Positions 16,301 through 22,349 of a stretch of 22,349 bases of DNA are shown here, in pieces; the first letter of the stretch is position 1, and the number at the start of each line of letters is the position of its first letter. Made by a program: the position numbers and the translations under genes. The notes beneath the pieces are model-generated. The model was not told the DNA's origin and did not search any database. It worked only from the letters and a program-made list of their open reading frames with translations. The DNA comes from Candidatus Magasanikbacteria bacterium CG_4_10_14_0_8_um_filter_42_12 (GTDB lineage Bacteria > Patescibacteriota > Patescibacteriia > Magasanikbacterales > UBA922): the NCBI GenBank assembly GCA_002784795.1, contig PFLZ01000145.1, positions 3,170 to 25,518 of the forward strand, given 5' to 3'.

Positions 16301-18980
16301 TGGAGGTTCATCTACCTGGGCGACGAGTACGAGTAGAACGTTTACTGGTCTCACTGCTGGGACATCATACAATTTTGGAGTTGTAGCAAGAAATGGCGAT
16401 AGTATCAACACTGCAACAACGACAGGATCAGGGACGACGCAATCTGCAAGTGGGGGAGGTGGAGGCTATACGCCACCAGTCACCACCGATCCACCAACAG
16501 AAACACCTCCCGATACGACGTGTAATCCACAGACACAGTCATGTACAGGGACACCACCTACCGCACCGACATTTTATTTTTCTATCAATAGCGGAAAAAC
16601 TCATACAAAAAGCAGAAACGTAACACTGACAATCAACAATACGTTTCCAGATCAGATCATGATTTCAACGAGCAGTTTGTTTACAGGTGCGAGTTATCAA
16701 TCTCCTGTTGCATCGCTTCCGTTCACACTCAGTGCAGGCGATGGCATCAAAATGGTGTACATTAAGTTTAAAAAAACAGTAGATGATATCGCCTATAGTT
16801 TTACATCAAGTACAAGCATTATTTTGGATACACAAGCACCAAGTCCACCAACGATCGGAATATCCAGTAGCGGCGTTGTAAATGGACAAATTGTCGGACA
16901 GCCACATTTTAGTGGGACAGCGGAGCCAGGATCAACGATTCGAGCAACATATACAAATAGCAGTGGTGGTGCAGCAAGTAGTGGTGTCATGTATAGAAGT
17001 GTACCAACAACGTTTGTGCTTGCGGGACAACATCTGTTTGAAACACCGTTTAGTGACATGATACAACTTGCCAGTGTCATAGGCAATTACTATACAACAG
17101 CGGCTGCTGGTACTGGTGCGTGGGATTTGACGTTTCCATTGGTAGCGACACCTGGAGAGTATACCGTTACTCTTACCGCAATTGATACTGCCGAAAATGA
17201 ATCTTCGACAGCACCACAGGTGAGTTTTACGATTCCTACAAATGTAATTGTTGTCGGTTGTACGGATCCTACAGCAATCAATTTCAATCCAAATGCGACG
17301 CAAGATGATGGTTCTTGTCAGACCGCAGTACCAGGGTGTACTGATCCTACAGCATACAACTACAATGCAGCTGCGAATACCAATAATGGATCATGTATTC
17401 CTATGATATTGGGATGTCGAGATAGTAGTGCTACAAATTATAATGCACTAGCAAATACGAGTAATAATAGTTGTACCTATGCACAACCGGAACCTGACGT
17501 CCCTGTAGAGCAAACAGAGAATCCCATACCTGAAACAACAGAACCAACAGGGCAAGAACAACCATCGACAGAAAGCAATGGTCAAGAAAGCGTGAGTGCA
17601 GGTGGAAGTGAGGCATCGAGTTCAGGAGGAAGTGGGGGATCGGGGACGTCACCAACTACGACAACAACAAGAACATCTACAAGTACGATACAGGCATTCA
17701 ATACAAACGTAAAACAAACACAAGAAAAAGTACAAACATTCGTGAGTTCAACGCGAGCTGCTGTGGTAGAAGCCGTATCTGTCCAAGTAGAACGCGTAAT
17801 AAATAATATTCCAGAGCCAGTAAAGAAAGCCGCAAAAAAAGTGCAAGAAGTGGCAGACAATCCACAAGTCGAAAAAGCAAATGAAACTATTGTCGCGCCT
17901 GCTATCGTAGCTGCCGGAACTGCCAATGTTGCTGTGGGATTCCAGCTTCCACAATTCTTTTTGTTTCTACGATATCTCTTTACTCAACCGTTTTTACTTC
18001 TCCGAAGACGTCGACAAAAAAAGTGGGGAACTATTTACAATGTGTACACAAAGCAACCAATCGATCTCGCAACGATTCGTGTGGTAGACAACGCTACGGG
18101 GAATATTATTCGTACCCAAGTGACAGATCAGCAGGGAAGATATTTTATTCTTCTTCCTCCAGGTACATATCATCTTGAAGTAGAAAAGGCTGGGTATCTT
18201 CAAAAAAGTCCTATTTTGAAACTGCATACGTCAGATATCGTGTTTGACAACCTGTATCAGGCTGGACGGGAGCTCTCCATCACAGAAAAGCGAACAGAAT
18301 TGAATGTGAATATTGCGCTCGATCCTATTGATGAAATCGTACTTACAAAAGAAGTGATTCGATTGTATACAAAGGGAGCAATACAATATGCTGTCAGTAT
18401 TATTGGTTTGTCAGTCAGCATTATATCTTTTTTGATCTCACCAAATAGATTTATTGCAATGTTGGTTCTTGTACATCTGGGATTCTTTTATGCATTTCAT
18501 TCACTCAGTACACGACAAAAAAAGACAGGCAATGTCGGTACGGTGCGTGATATATTAAACAAAAAAAAGATAGGACGTGTTGTCGTGCGTGTGTTTGATG
18601 CAACATATAATAAACTTGTGCAGACATTGGTGACAGATAGAAAAGGTCGGTATGGGGCACTGGTAGGACCAAGTACCTATTATGTTACCTATGACAAACC
18701 TGGATATGAAAAGAAAAAAAGTCCCGACATTGATCTGTCTTCAGAAAAAACCCAAGGACTTGGGGGTATAATTGCCCGTGACGAAACGCTCCACCCGGCA
18801 TCATCCAGCACGTCCACGCCCCCAGTACAGGATATGTCAGTAGAAAAGCCGGTGGATATTCAGACAACACCGCAAGATGAAAATTTTACCAAAGAAATAG
18901 CACCGGATGGAACGCTGGCAGAGGATGCGGCAAAAAAATTGCAAGATATTGCTCAGTATGGCAAAGACGATGCCTCATAG
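13302..18980 (+). CDS. Giant multidomain surface protein 2, tandem paralog of protein 1
   Basis: A 1892-residue paralog with the same order of parts. The signal peptide is again 44 residues, ending AEA. Beta-helix regions follow to about 780, then two fibronectin III domains (about 873-1051), a Cys-containing Pro/Thr linker, an Ig-like region, three DGSC repeats (1319-1391), and a Thr/Ser/Gly linker. A hydrophobic segment (QLPQFFLFLRYLF onward) followed by RRRRQKK precedes a carboxypeptidase-regulatory-like domain, a two-helix hydrophobic hairpin, a second such domain and a tail ending DIAQYGKDDAS. GTG 13302 matches the start of protein 1; the ATG at 13350 would cut into the signal peptide's basic part. 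No Shine-Dalgarno is visible. It has its own promoter, so the two copies may be expressed separately. Binding to a host or to polysaccharide is plausible but unproven. Confidence 0.85.
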   Translation: MFQFFSFIRLYERRLWMSVVVFGIAFVSVMIPQLYDRQLDVAEAGDGSQGSPWTVCASGCDFTTLTDAFASSSVAILDYISVGATYASSTETFPLTYNGKTRITVDCENSGAVIGTDSGPQVDIQMTFLAKVQNCTLSNVRVYAQGALSSSVIGNTFATSTTGTIYFDGVGGGNTASNNTGVNNIYIGVGQQNTTITSNTIETYHPATENAAIASLSSQSLTITSNTIHSYETSLNHLISVSSATTTVITGNTLTYGASPASNGAIYVNDGIDSTISSNFISLDTSTSINEGIVMLNSTAGRASNATIEHNTVWLYESGHSGISFLDDSGGTAGDITITANYNLFYNASTTSALGNGFTTTKNNAGSTYTMTNDYNGYYLINNQILDNTTDAFSPTVGSNSITSQPYFKLGDASDTNDTELAPFSTYLDVNGIEDIGWYSAARGSSFSIDDNGTIDYTSLHATSTSVIANTAVDNDAWTLAAGTYDQITLTTSTRFAGDITITGAGSTTIVRPNTDASAIQFTGTSGATVSDLVVQSASTTQRTYKLTGMSFDYNGSSYNETAALEFASDGYALFIGTNCAANNVTYSVPPTDDNDVTGYPGVGTDGYHLALVTYLGSKVSMIVPISTAADQTAFDALTDCPTPDAWVDNAFTINPGNGRYTYESSNVSSASITMTAGYTDPATLIEANTAMAGVRFVNSTNNVISNVTSTLNFYNLAFEGTSGSNIVSSTALTSSLVNDVYSSSTLNNTFQNVSHQDLSLFIYGAGSIYVKYAVRAYVQNNSAAALGGVGVTFLSANGQDSDVVTTTATGYSPYTDFLFANIMTSSTQSALNGGYNVYTLIASATSTFGETYATNSLDQSNETFTVTMYPPPTAPTNFATTSVSTSSVAFSWTDNSGDEDNFLIGYTSSTFPSQSSSPAADATTATISSLSPNVQYIFRLAAQKSNSNSTYDTLSALYTLANAPGTVTVTANSTQSLTVSWGANSNPTTTEYYVANTTNGGSSTWATSTSRTFTGLTAGTSYNFGVVARNGDSINTATTTGSGTTQSASGGGGGYTPPVTTDPPTETPPDTTCNPQTQSCTGTPPTAPTFYFSINSGKTHTKSRNVTLTINNTFPDQIMISTSSLFTGASYQSPVASLPFTLSAGDGIKMVYIKFKKTVDDIAYSFTSSTSIILDTQAPSPPTIGISSSGVVNGQIVGQPHFSGTAEPGSTIRATYTNSSGGAASSGVMYRSVPTTFVLAGQHLFETPFSDMIQLASVIGNYYTTAAAGTGAWDLTFPLVATPGEYTVTLTAIDTAENESSTAPQVSFTIPTNVIVVGCTDPTAINFNPNATQDDGSCQTAVPGCTDPTAYNYNAAANTNNGSCIPMILGCRDSSATNYNALANTSNNSCTYAQPEPDVPVEQTENPIPETTEPTGQEQPSTESNGQESVSAGGSEASSSGGSGGSGTSPTTTTTRTSTSTIQAFNTNVKQTQEKVQTFVSSTRAAVVEAVSVQVERVINNIPEPVKKAAKKVQEVADNPQVEKANETIVAPAIVAAGTANVAVGFQLPQFFLFLRYLFTQPFLLLRRRRQKKWGTIYNVYTKQPIDLATIRVVDNATGNIIRTQVTDQQGRYFILLPPGTYHLEVEKAGYLQKSPILKLHTSDIVFDNLYQAGRELSITEKRTELNVNIALDPIDEIVLTKEVIRLYTKGAIQYAVSIIGLSVSIISFLISPNRFIAMLVLVHLGFFYAFHSLSTRQKKTGNVGTVRDILNKKKIGRVVVRVFDATYNKLVQTLVTDRKGRYGALVGPSTYYVTYDKPGYEKKKSPDIDLSSEKTQGLGGIIARDETLHPASSSTSTPPVQDMSVEKPVDIQTTPQDENFTKEIAPDGTLAEDAAKKLQDIAQYGKDDAS
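15914..16460 (+). repeat. FN3-coding segment, near-identical copy of 10048-10600
   Basis: This is the second copy of the fibronectin III coding segment. Only one residue differs between the copies over the first roughly 87 aligned residues (TTTVST against TTSVST). A later identical stretch, covering CNPQTQSCTGTPPTAP, lies near 16515-16567, equivalent to 10638-10690. Confidence 0.8.
17256..17474 (+). repeat. Three 26-residue GCTDP/DGSC repeats in surface protein 2
   Basis: Units begin at 17256, 17334 and 17412 with the same exact 78-base period as in protein 1. Each keeps both Cys. The third unit again has Arg at the fourth-residue region (GCRDS) and NNSC instead of DGSC, so unit identity was preserved after the gene duplicated. 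Confidence 0.85.
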
Positions 18981-18988
18981 AGTGCATT

Positions 18989-19017
18989 TTGAAGACAAAA
19001 GCAATGTGTGGTATACT
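18989..19017 (+). promoter_or_regulatory. Promoter of PEP synthase
   Basis: TTGAAG (18989-18994), a 17-base spacer and TATACT (19012-19017) preceded by TGG make a strong extended -10 promoter. The transcript start should be near 19024. The longest reading frame of the next gene would start inside this promoter, which argues for the ATG at 19037 instead. Confidence 0.75.
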
Positions 19018-19036
19018 GATCAATAATGATCTTTGT

Positions 19037-22000
19037 ATGAAGGAAAAGAAAAAACGTACTACAACAACACCAAAAAACGTCCCACGCGAAGAACGGCGTA
19101 TTTTGTGGTTTGATGAAATTAGTATTACCGATATTCCTCTCGTGGGAGGCAAAAATGCGTCTCTCGGAGAAATGTATTCAAAGCTCACCAAAAAAGGTGT
19201 CACTGTCCCAAATGGCTTTGCCGTTACCTCAAAAGCATATTGGGAATTTCTTGCACATAAAGATCTGAAAAAGAAATTGAAAACAACACTGAAAGATCTG
19301 GATGTCAATGATATTAAGAATTTGAAAAAAACAGGAAAAGCTGTTCGCGCATTACTCCTCGGTGCACCGATGCCAAAGGAAATAAGCACAGAAGTGAGTC
19401 GGGCATACAAAGAACTTGCAAAAAAAACAGGACACAAAAAACTTTCTGTTGCCGTACGATCAAGTGCCACAGCAGAAGATTTGCCAGACGCAAGTTTTGC
19501 TGGACAACAAGAAACCTATCTGAATGTCTGTGGTGAACAAGACGTCCTCGATGCCGTCAAAAAATGTATTGCTTCGCTATTTACCGATCGAGCCATGTCG
19601 TATCGAGAAGGGCATGGATTTGATCATTTGAGTATTGCCTTGTCTGTCACTGTGCAGGAAATGGTCCGTTCTGATACGGGTGCGAGCGGTGTGATGTTTA
19701 CTATGGACACAGAGTCTGGATTTCAGGGTGTGTCATTGGTTACGTCAGCCTATGGTCTCGGAGAATACGTTGTGCAGGGAAAAGTAGTTCCAGACCAATT
19801 TTATGTGTTCAAAGATGGTTTGCAACGCGGGAAAAAAGCAGTGATCAGTAGGACACTCGGGAGCAAGCAAGTAAAACTCATCTACGGAAAAACCAAAGGC
19901 GTCAAACAAGCACGAGTCTCACAAAAAGAACGAAACAAATTTGCTATTACTGACAACGAAGTCATTCAGCTCGCAACATGGGGGGCTCAGATTGAAGCAC
20001 ATTACAAAAAACCACAAGATATTGAGTGGGCGAAAGATGGAGAAACAGGCAAGTTGTATATCGTCCAAGCTCGTCCCGAAACAGTAAAAGCACGGAGTAG
20101 CCATGCTGTTATTGAAAATTATGAACTCAAGCAAGAAGGAAAAGTCTTGCTTACCGGGACAGCGGTAGGACAAAAGATCGGTGCGGGGAAAGTCCGTGTG
20201 ATAGAAAAACGTGAAGAAATGAAAAGCTTCAAAAAAGGCGAAATTTTGGTTACCCGTATTACAGATCCAGACTGGGAACCTATCATGCGTATAGCATCTG
20301 CGATTGTCACCGAGCAGGGGGGCAAAACAAGCCATGCTGCTATTGTTTCTCGTGAGCTTGGGGTTCCTTGTATCGTAGGCGCAAAGGGAGCTCGAAAATT
20401 GCTCAAAAATGGATCAGAAGTCACGGTCAGCTGTGCAAAAGGCGATGAAGGTGTTGTGTACAAAGGCATTCTTCCTTTTGAAGTAAAGCGTACGGAACTC
20501 GATAATATTCCAGACACAAAGACGGGTATTATGATGAATGTGGGAGATCCTGACCATGCATTTGCCTTGTCATTTTTGCCAAACGATGGTATTGGCCTAG
20601 CACGACAGGAATTTATTTTTTCAAATTTTATCCGTATTCATCCGCAGGCACTGTTGCAATACAATACATTAAAAGACAAGGTCGCCAAAAAGAAAATTCG
20701 AGAAATGACGCTCGGCTACAAAGATAAATCAGAATACTGTGTCTCTCGTCTTGCCGAAGGCATCGGCAGACTTGGTGCATCGATGTACCCAAAGCCAGTT
20801 ATTTTGCGTCTTTCTGATTTCAAAACAAACGAATATCGAACGCTTATTGGAGGGAAAGAATTTGAGCCAGAAGAACAAAACCCAATGATTGGGTGGCGTG
20901 GAGCGAGTAGATATTATTCTGATGAGTACAAAGAAGCGTTTGGCCTCGAATGCAAAGCGATCAAACGCGCACGAGAAGAGTGGGGACTTGATAATATCAT
21001 TGTGATGGTACCATTTTGTCGTACACCAGAAGAAGGCGAAAAAGTATTGAAAACCATGGAATCATTTGGGCTCAAGCGTGGTGAAAACGACTTGCAAGTC
21101 TATGTCATGTGCGAGATTCCAAGCAATGTGATTCTGGCAGAAGAATTTGCAAAGATATTTGATGGATTTAGTATTGGGAGTAATGATTTGACACAGCTGA
21201 CACTCGGTGTAGATAGAGATTCGAGTCTTGTGAGTCATGTCTATGATGAAAACAATCCAGCAGTGAAAAAATTGATCAAAGATGTCATTGCCGTCGCGCA
21301 CAAATACAAAAAGAAAGTGGGTATTTGTGGACAAGCGCCAAGTGATTATCCAGAATTTGCAGAATTCCTTGTCCGTGCTGGCATCGATAGTATTTCTCTC
21401 AATCCTGATACCGTGGTGGATACGAGACGACGCATTGCAGCGGTAGAAAAAACTGTAGGAAATACGGGAAAGAAAACACATAAAACGTTTGTCAGTCTTG
21501 TCGCAAGTTTGGGCATTATTGGGGCTGGACTTATCAGTCTAGGTGCTGGATGCGGTGGTATCGTGCCACAGAGCCCTTCTGTGAGTGTTCCAGAAGTCTC
21601 TCCTGCAGAGATACGTATGCGGGCAGAAGAAAAGGCAACACAACAAAAAGAAGATGAAGTCGCAGGAGAAATGACAGAGGTAATGATCGATGATTTTGTG
21701 GATTTGCACATGTCGTATCCTATCAGATGGCATCTCAAGCAATGGCGTGGGGGAGTCACGGTAGAAGACCCTACGACCGGTTCCTACATGACTGTAGCAG
21801 AGCAGCTTGTATCGCCACCAGAAGATAGTACGGCAAAGCCTATTTCAGTAGATGGTGTCTCTGGAACCGTTCGTACAGTCATGATCAATGGAAAAGAAAT
21901 CATGGTAGCAGACCTCTTCTACAATGGCCAGGCCTTGCAAGTCAGTGGGACGAGCGATATGTTTGAAAATCTATTCAAGAAGCTAGATTTTGTCAGTAGT

Positions 22001-22174
22001 ACAAGTCCGGGTATTACCGATGATCGTCCATTGAATGAGTGGGATGTGAAGGAAGGGCGACTCTGCGCACAGGTAATCACCTATGCAAAGCAATCTGTTG
22101 AAGGACAGTGTCAGGCGTACCCCACGCCGTGTGCTGTGCCAGATGGATGGCAGGTGTGTGAGGGAAATCAATAA
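19037..22174 (+). CDS. ppsA: Phosphoenolpyruvate synthase fused to a lipoprotein-like C-terminal module
   Basis: PEP synthase makes PEP from pyruvate and ATP, releasing AMP and phosphate, the reverse of pyruvate kinase. Residues 1-805 form a complete enzyme. The ATP-grasp domain opens LVGGKNASLGEM. The swivelling domain has the phosphohistidine in GGKTSHAAIV (His433). The PEP/pyruvate barrel ends with GICGQAPSDYPEFAEFL (Cys764) and ISLNPDTVVDTRRR. E. coli PpsA has 792 residues. About 240 further residues follow: KKTHK, a hydrophobic stretch and GAGC (Cys839), matching a lipoprotein signal peptide, then a polar linker, a domain like the PsbP-like part of the first gene here, and a four-Cys tail. 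No canonical start codon precedes the hydrophobic part, so one fused protein is read. ATG 19037 fits the promoter. A lost stop, or a sequencing error, cannot be excluded. Confidence 0.9.
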   Translation: MKEKKKRTTTTPKNVPREERRILWFDEISITDIPLVGGKNASLGEMYSKLTKKGVTVPNGFAVTSKAYWEFLAHKDLKKKLKTTLKDLDVNDIKNLKKTGKAVRALLLGAPMPKEISTEVSRAYKELAKKTGHKKLSVAVRSSATAEDLPDASFAGQQETYLNVCGEQDVLDAVKKCIASLFTDRAMSYREGHGFDHLSIALSVTVQEMVRSDTGASGVMFTMDTESGFQGVSLVTSAYGLGEYVVQGKVVPDQFYVFKDGLQRGKKAVISRTLGSKQVKLIYGKTKGVKQARVSQKERNKFAITDNEVIQLATWGAQIEAHYKKPQDIEWAKDGETGKLYIVQARPETVKARSSHAVIENYELKQEGKVLLTGTAVGQKIGAGKVRVIEKREEMKSFKKGEILVTRITDPDWEPIMRIASAIVTEQGGKTSHAAIVSRELGVPCIVGAKGARKLLKNGSEVTVSCAKGDEGVVYKGILPFEVKRTELDNIPDTKTGIMMNVGDPDHAFALSFLPNDGIGLARQEFIFSNFIRIHPQALLQYNTLKDKVAKKKIREMTLGYKDKSEYCVSRLAEGIGRLGASMYPKPVILRLSDFKTNEYRTLIGGKEFEPEEQNPMIGWRGASRYYSDEYKEAFGLECKAIKRAREEWGLDNIIVMVPFCRTPEEGEKVLKTMESFGLKRGENDLQVYVMCEIPSNVILAEEFAKIFDGFSIGSNDLTQLTLGVDRDSSLVSHVYDENNPAVKKLIKDVIAVAHKYKKKVGICGQAPSDYPEFAEFLVRAGIDSISLNPDTVVDTRRRIAAVEKTVGNTGKKTHKTFVSLVASLGIIGAGLISLGAGCGGIVPQSPSVSVPEVSPAEIRMRAEEKATQQKEDEVAGEMTEVMIDDFVDLHMSYPIRWHLKQWRGGVTVEDPTTGSYMTVAEQLVSPPEDSTAKPISVDGVSGTVRTVMINGKEIMVADLFYNGQALQVSGTSDMFENLFKKLDFVSSTSPGITDDRPLNEWDVKEGRLCAQVITYAKQSVEGQCQAYPTPCAVPDGWQVCEGNQ

Positions 22175-22175
22175 A

Positions 22176-22212
22176 TATAAAAAATACAGTCGACAACACT
22201 GTATTTTTTATA
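22176..22212. terminator. Strong, probably bidirectional terminator after ppsA
   Basis: TATAAAAAATACAGT (22176-22190) pairs perfectly over 15 bases with ACTGTATTTTTTATA (22198-22212) around a 7-base loop. A-run and T-run on the two arms make it usable from either strand. It starts right after the ppsA stop codon. Confidence 0.85.
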
Positions 22213-22247
22213 GGCCGTAGTATTCTCAAAACAAATGCGACATAGGG

Positions 22248-22253
22248 TATAAT
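22248..22253 (+). promoter_or_regulatory. Isolated consensus -10 (TATAAT)
   Basis: A perfect TATAAT preceded by AGGG. The best -35, TTCTCA (22223-22228), is weak and 19 bases away. It could drive transcription into the element at the right edge, or be a relic of the site where that element inserted. Confidence 0.35.
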
Positions 22254-22302
22254 TAGTGAGCTTTAATCTCTCCTGGGTCTAATTCCCCGCCCCTCTGGGG
22301 CG

Positions 22303-22311
22303 TGATACAAT
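22303..22311 (+). promoter_or_regulatory. Extended -10 promoter directly before the right-edge gene
   Basis: TGATACAAT (hexamer 22306-22311) overlaps the foot of the GC hairpin. Only 6 bases lie between it and the ATG at 22318, so a leaderless or near-leaderless transcript is predicted. Confidence 0.5.
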
Positions 22312-22317
22312 AGATCC

Positions 22318-22349
22318 ATGAGTAAGTATATACACAAAAGCCACAATGT
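22318..22349 (+). CDS. Start of a probable IS200/IS605-type transposase (TnpA), cut by the window edge
   Basis: Only ten complete codons are visible, reading MSKYIHKSHN, and the frame continues off the window. I recognise the IHKSHN opening from Y1-type (HUH) transposases of IS200/IS605-like elements in CPR genomes, where the catalytic HUH motif follows later. The GC hairpin immediately upstream fits. No catalytic residue is in view, so the call rests on the N-terminus and context alone; another small gene is possible. Confidence 0.4.
   Translation, partial: MSKYIHKSHN

Larger units (their letters stand above)
22285..22349 (+). mobile_element. Probable left end of an IS200/IS605-like element (runs off the window)
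   Basis: A GC-rich hairpin, CGCCCC (22288-22293), loop TCT, GGGGCG (22297-22302), stands just before a short reading frame whose first residues look like a Y1 transposase. Subterminal hairpins near the transposase gene are what TnpA binds in this family. The boundary cannot be fixed because only the first bases are in view. Confidence 0.4.

Noticed and set aside
18989..19036. Longer N-terminus of PEP synthase from TTG 18989 or ATG 19004
   Set aside because: Both starts lie inside a strong promoter (TTGAAG, 17 bases, TATACT) and would not be in the mRNA.
21..22174. UGA read as glycine, as in some CPR lineages
   Set aside because: All conserved proteins are complete without any in-frame TGA, and key glycines use GGN codons.

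Overview
The window looks like a moderately AT-rich bacterial chromosome segment, most likely from the Candidate Phyla Radiation (Patescibacteria, perhaps a Parcubacteria-type lineage). The clues are small single-copy core genes packed a few bases apart, few Shine-Dalgarno sites, small one-helix proteins, a Ca-loop plus PsbP-like membrane protein, and very large anchored surface proteins. This placement is an inference from gene style, not from a marker tree. Every supported gene is on the + strand. No gap between genes exceeds 300 bases; the longest is the 288-base ftsA-ftsZ spacer.

Layout. 21-1924: a tight cluster of a membrane protein with Ca-binding-type loops, ybeY (rRNA maturation) and dgkA (lipid kinase). 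1905-4840: the division pair ftsA and ftsZ. Each has its own sigma70-type promoter and is followed by an intrinsic terminator, and ftsZ has a leader carrying a four-codon minicistron and hairpins. 4854-4949: an inverted array of degenerate 7-base units. 4958-7282: nrdR, which looks leaderless, then a small membrane protein and pyruvate kinase, ending in a terminator interleaved with the next promoter. 7390-18980: two tandem paralogous giant surface proteins (1916 and 1892 aa) with signal peptide, beta-helix, two fibronectin III domains, Ig-like region, three GCTDP/DGSC repeats, membrane segments, and two carboxypeptidase-regulatory-like domains predicted to face the cytoplasm. 19037-22174: PEP synthase fused in frame to what looks like a complete lipoprotein. 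22176-22212: terminator. 22285-22349: a GC hairpin, a promoter and the first codons of a probable IS200/IS605-type transposase that runs off the window.

How the genes fit. FtsA and FtsZ form the septal ring. Pyruvate kinase and PEP synthase are opposing enzymes at the PEP/pyruvate node and flank the surface-protein pair. The two giant proteins share start site, signal-peptide length, domain order and C-terminal tail. Their fibronectin segment is almost identical at DNA level while the beta-helix parts have diverged, as expected of a duplicated adhesin-like locus with recent sequence exchange. Most recognisable promoters carry an extended -10 close to TGGTATACT, which helps decide several start codons.

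The points most worth follow-up are the PEP synthase-lipoprotein fusion, the giant paralogs with a cytoplasmic module, the heptad hairpin array, the ftsZ leader, and the pyk terminator overlapped by a promoter. I see no CRISPR array, tRNA or rRNA.
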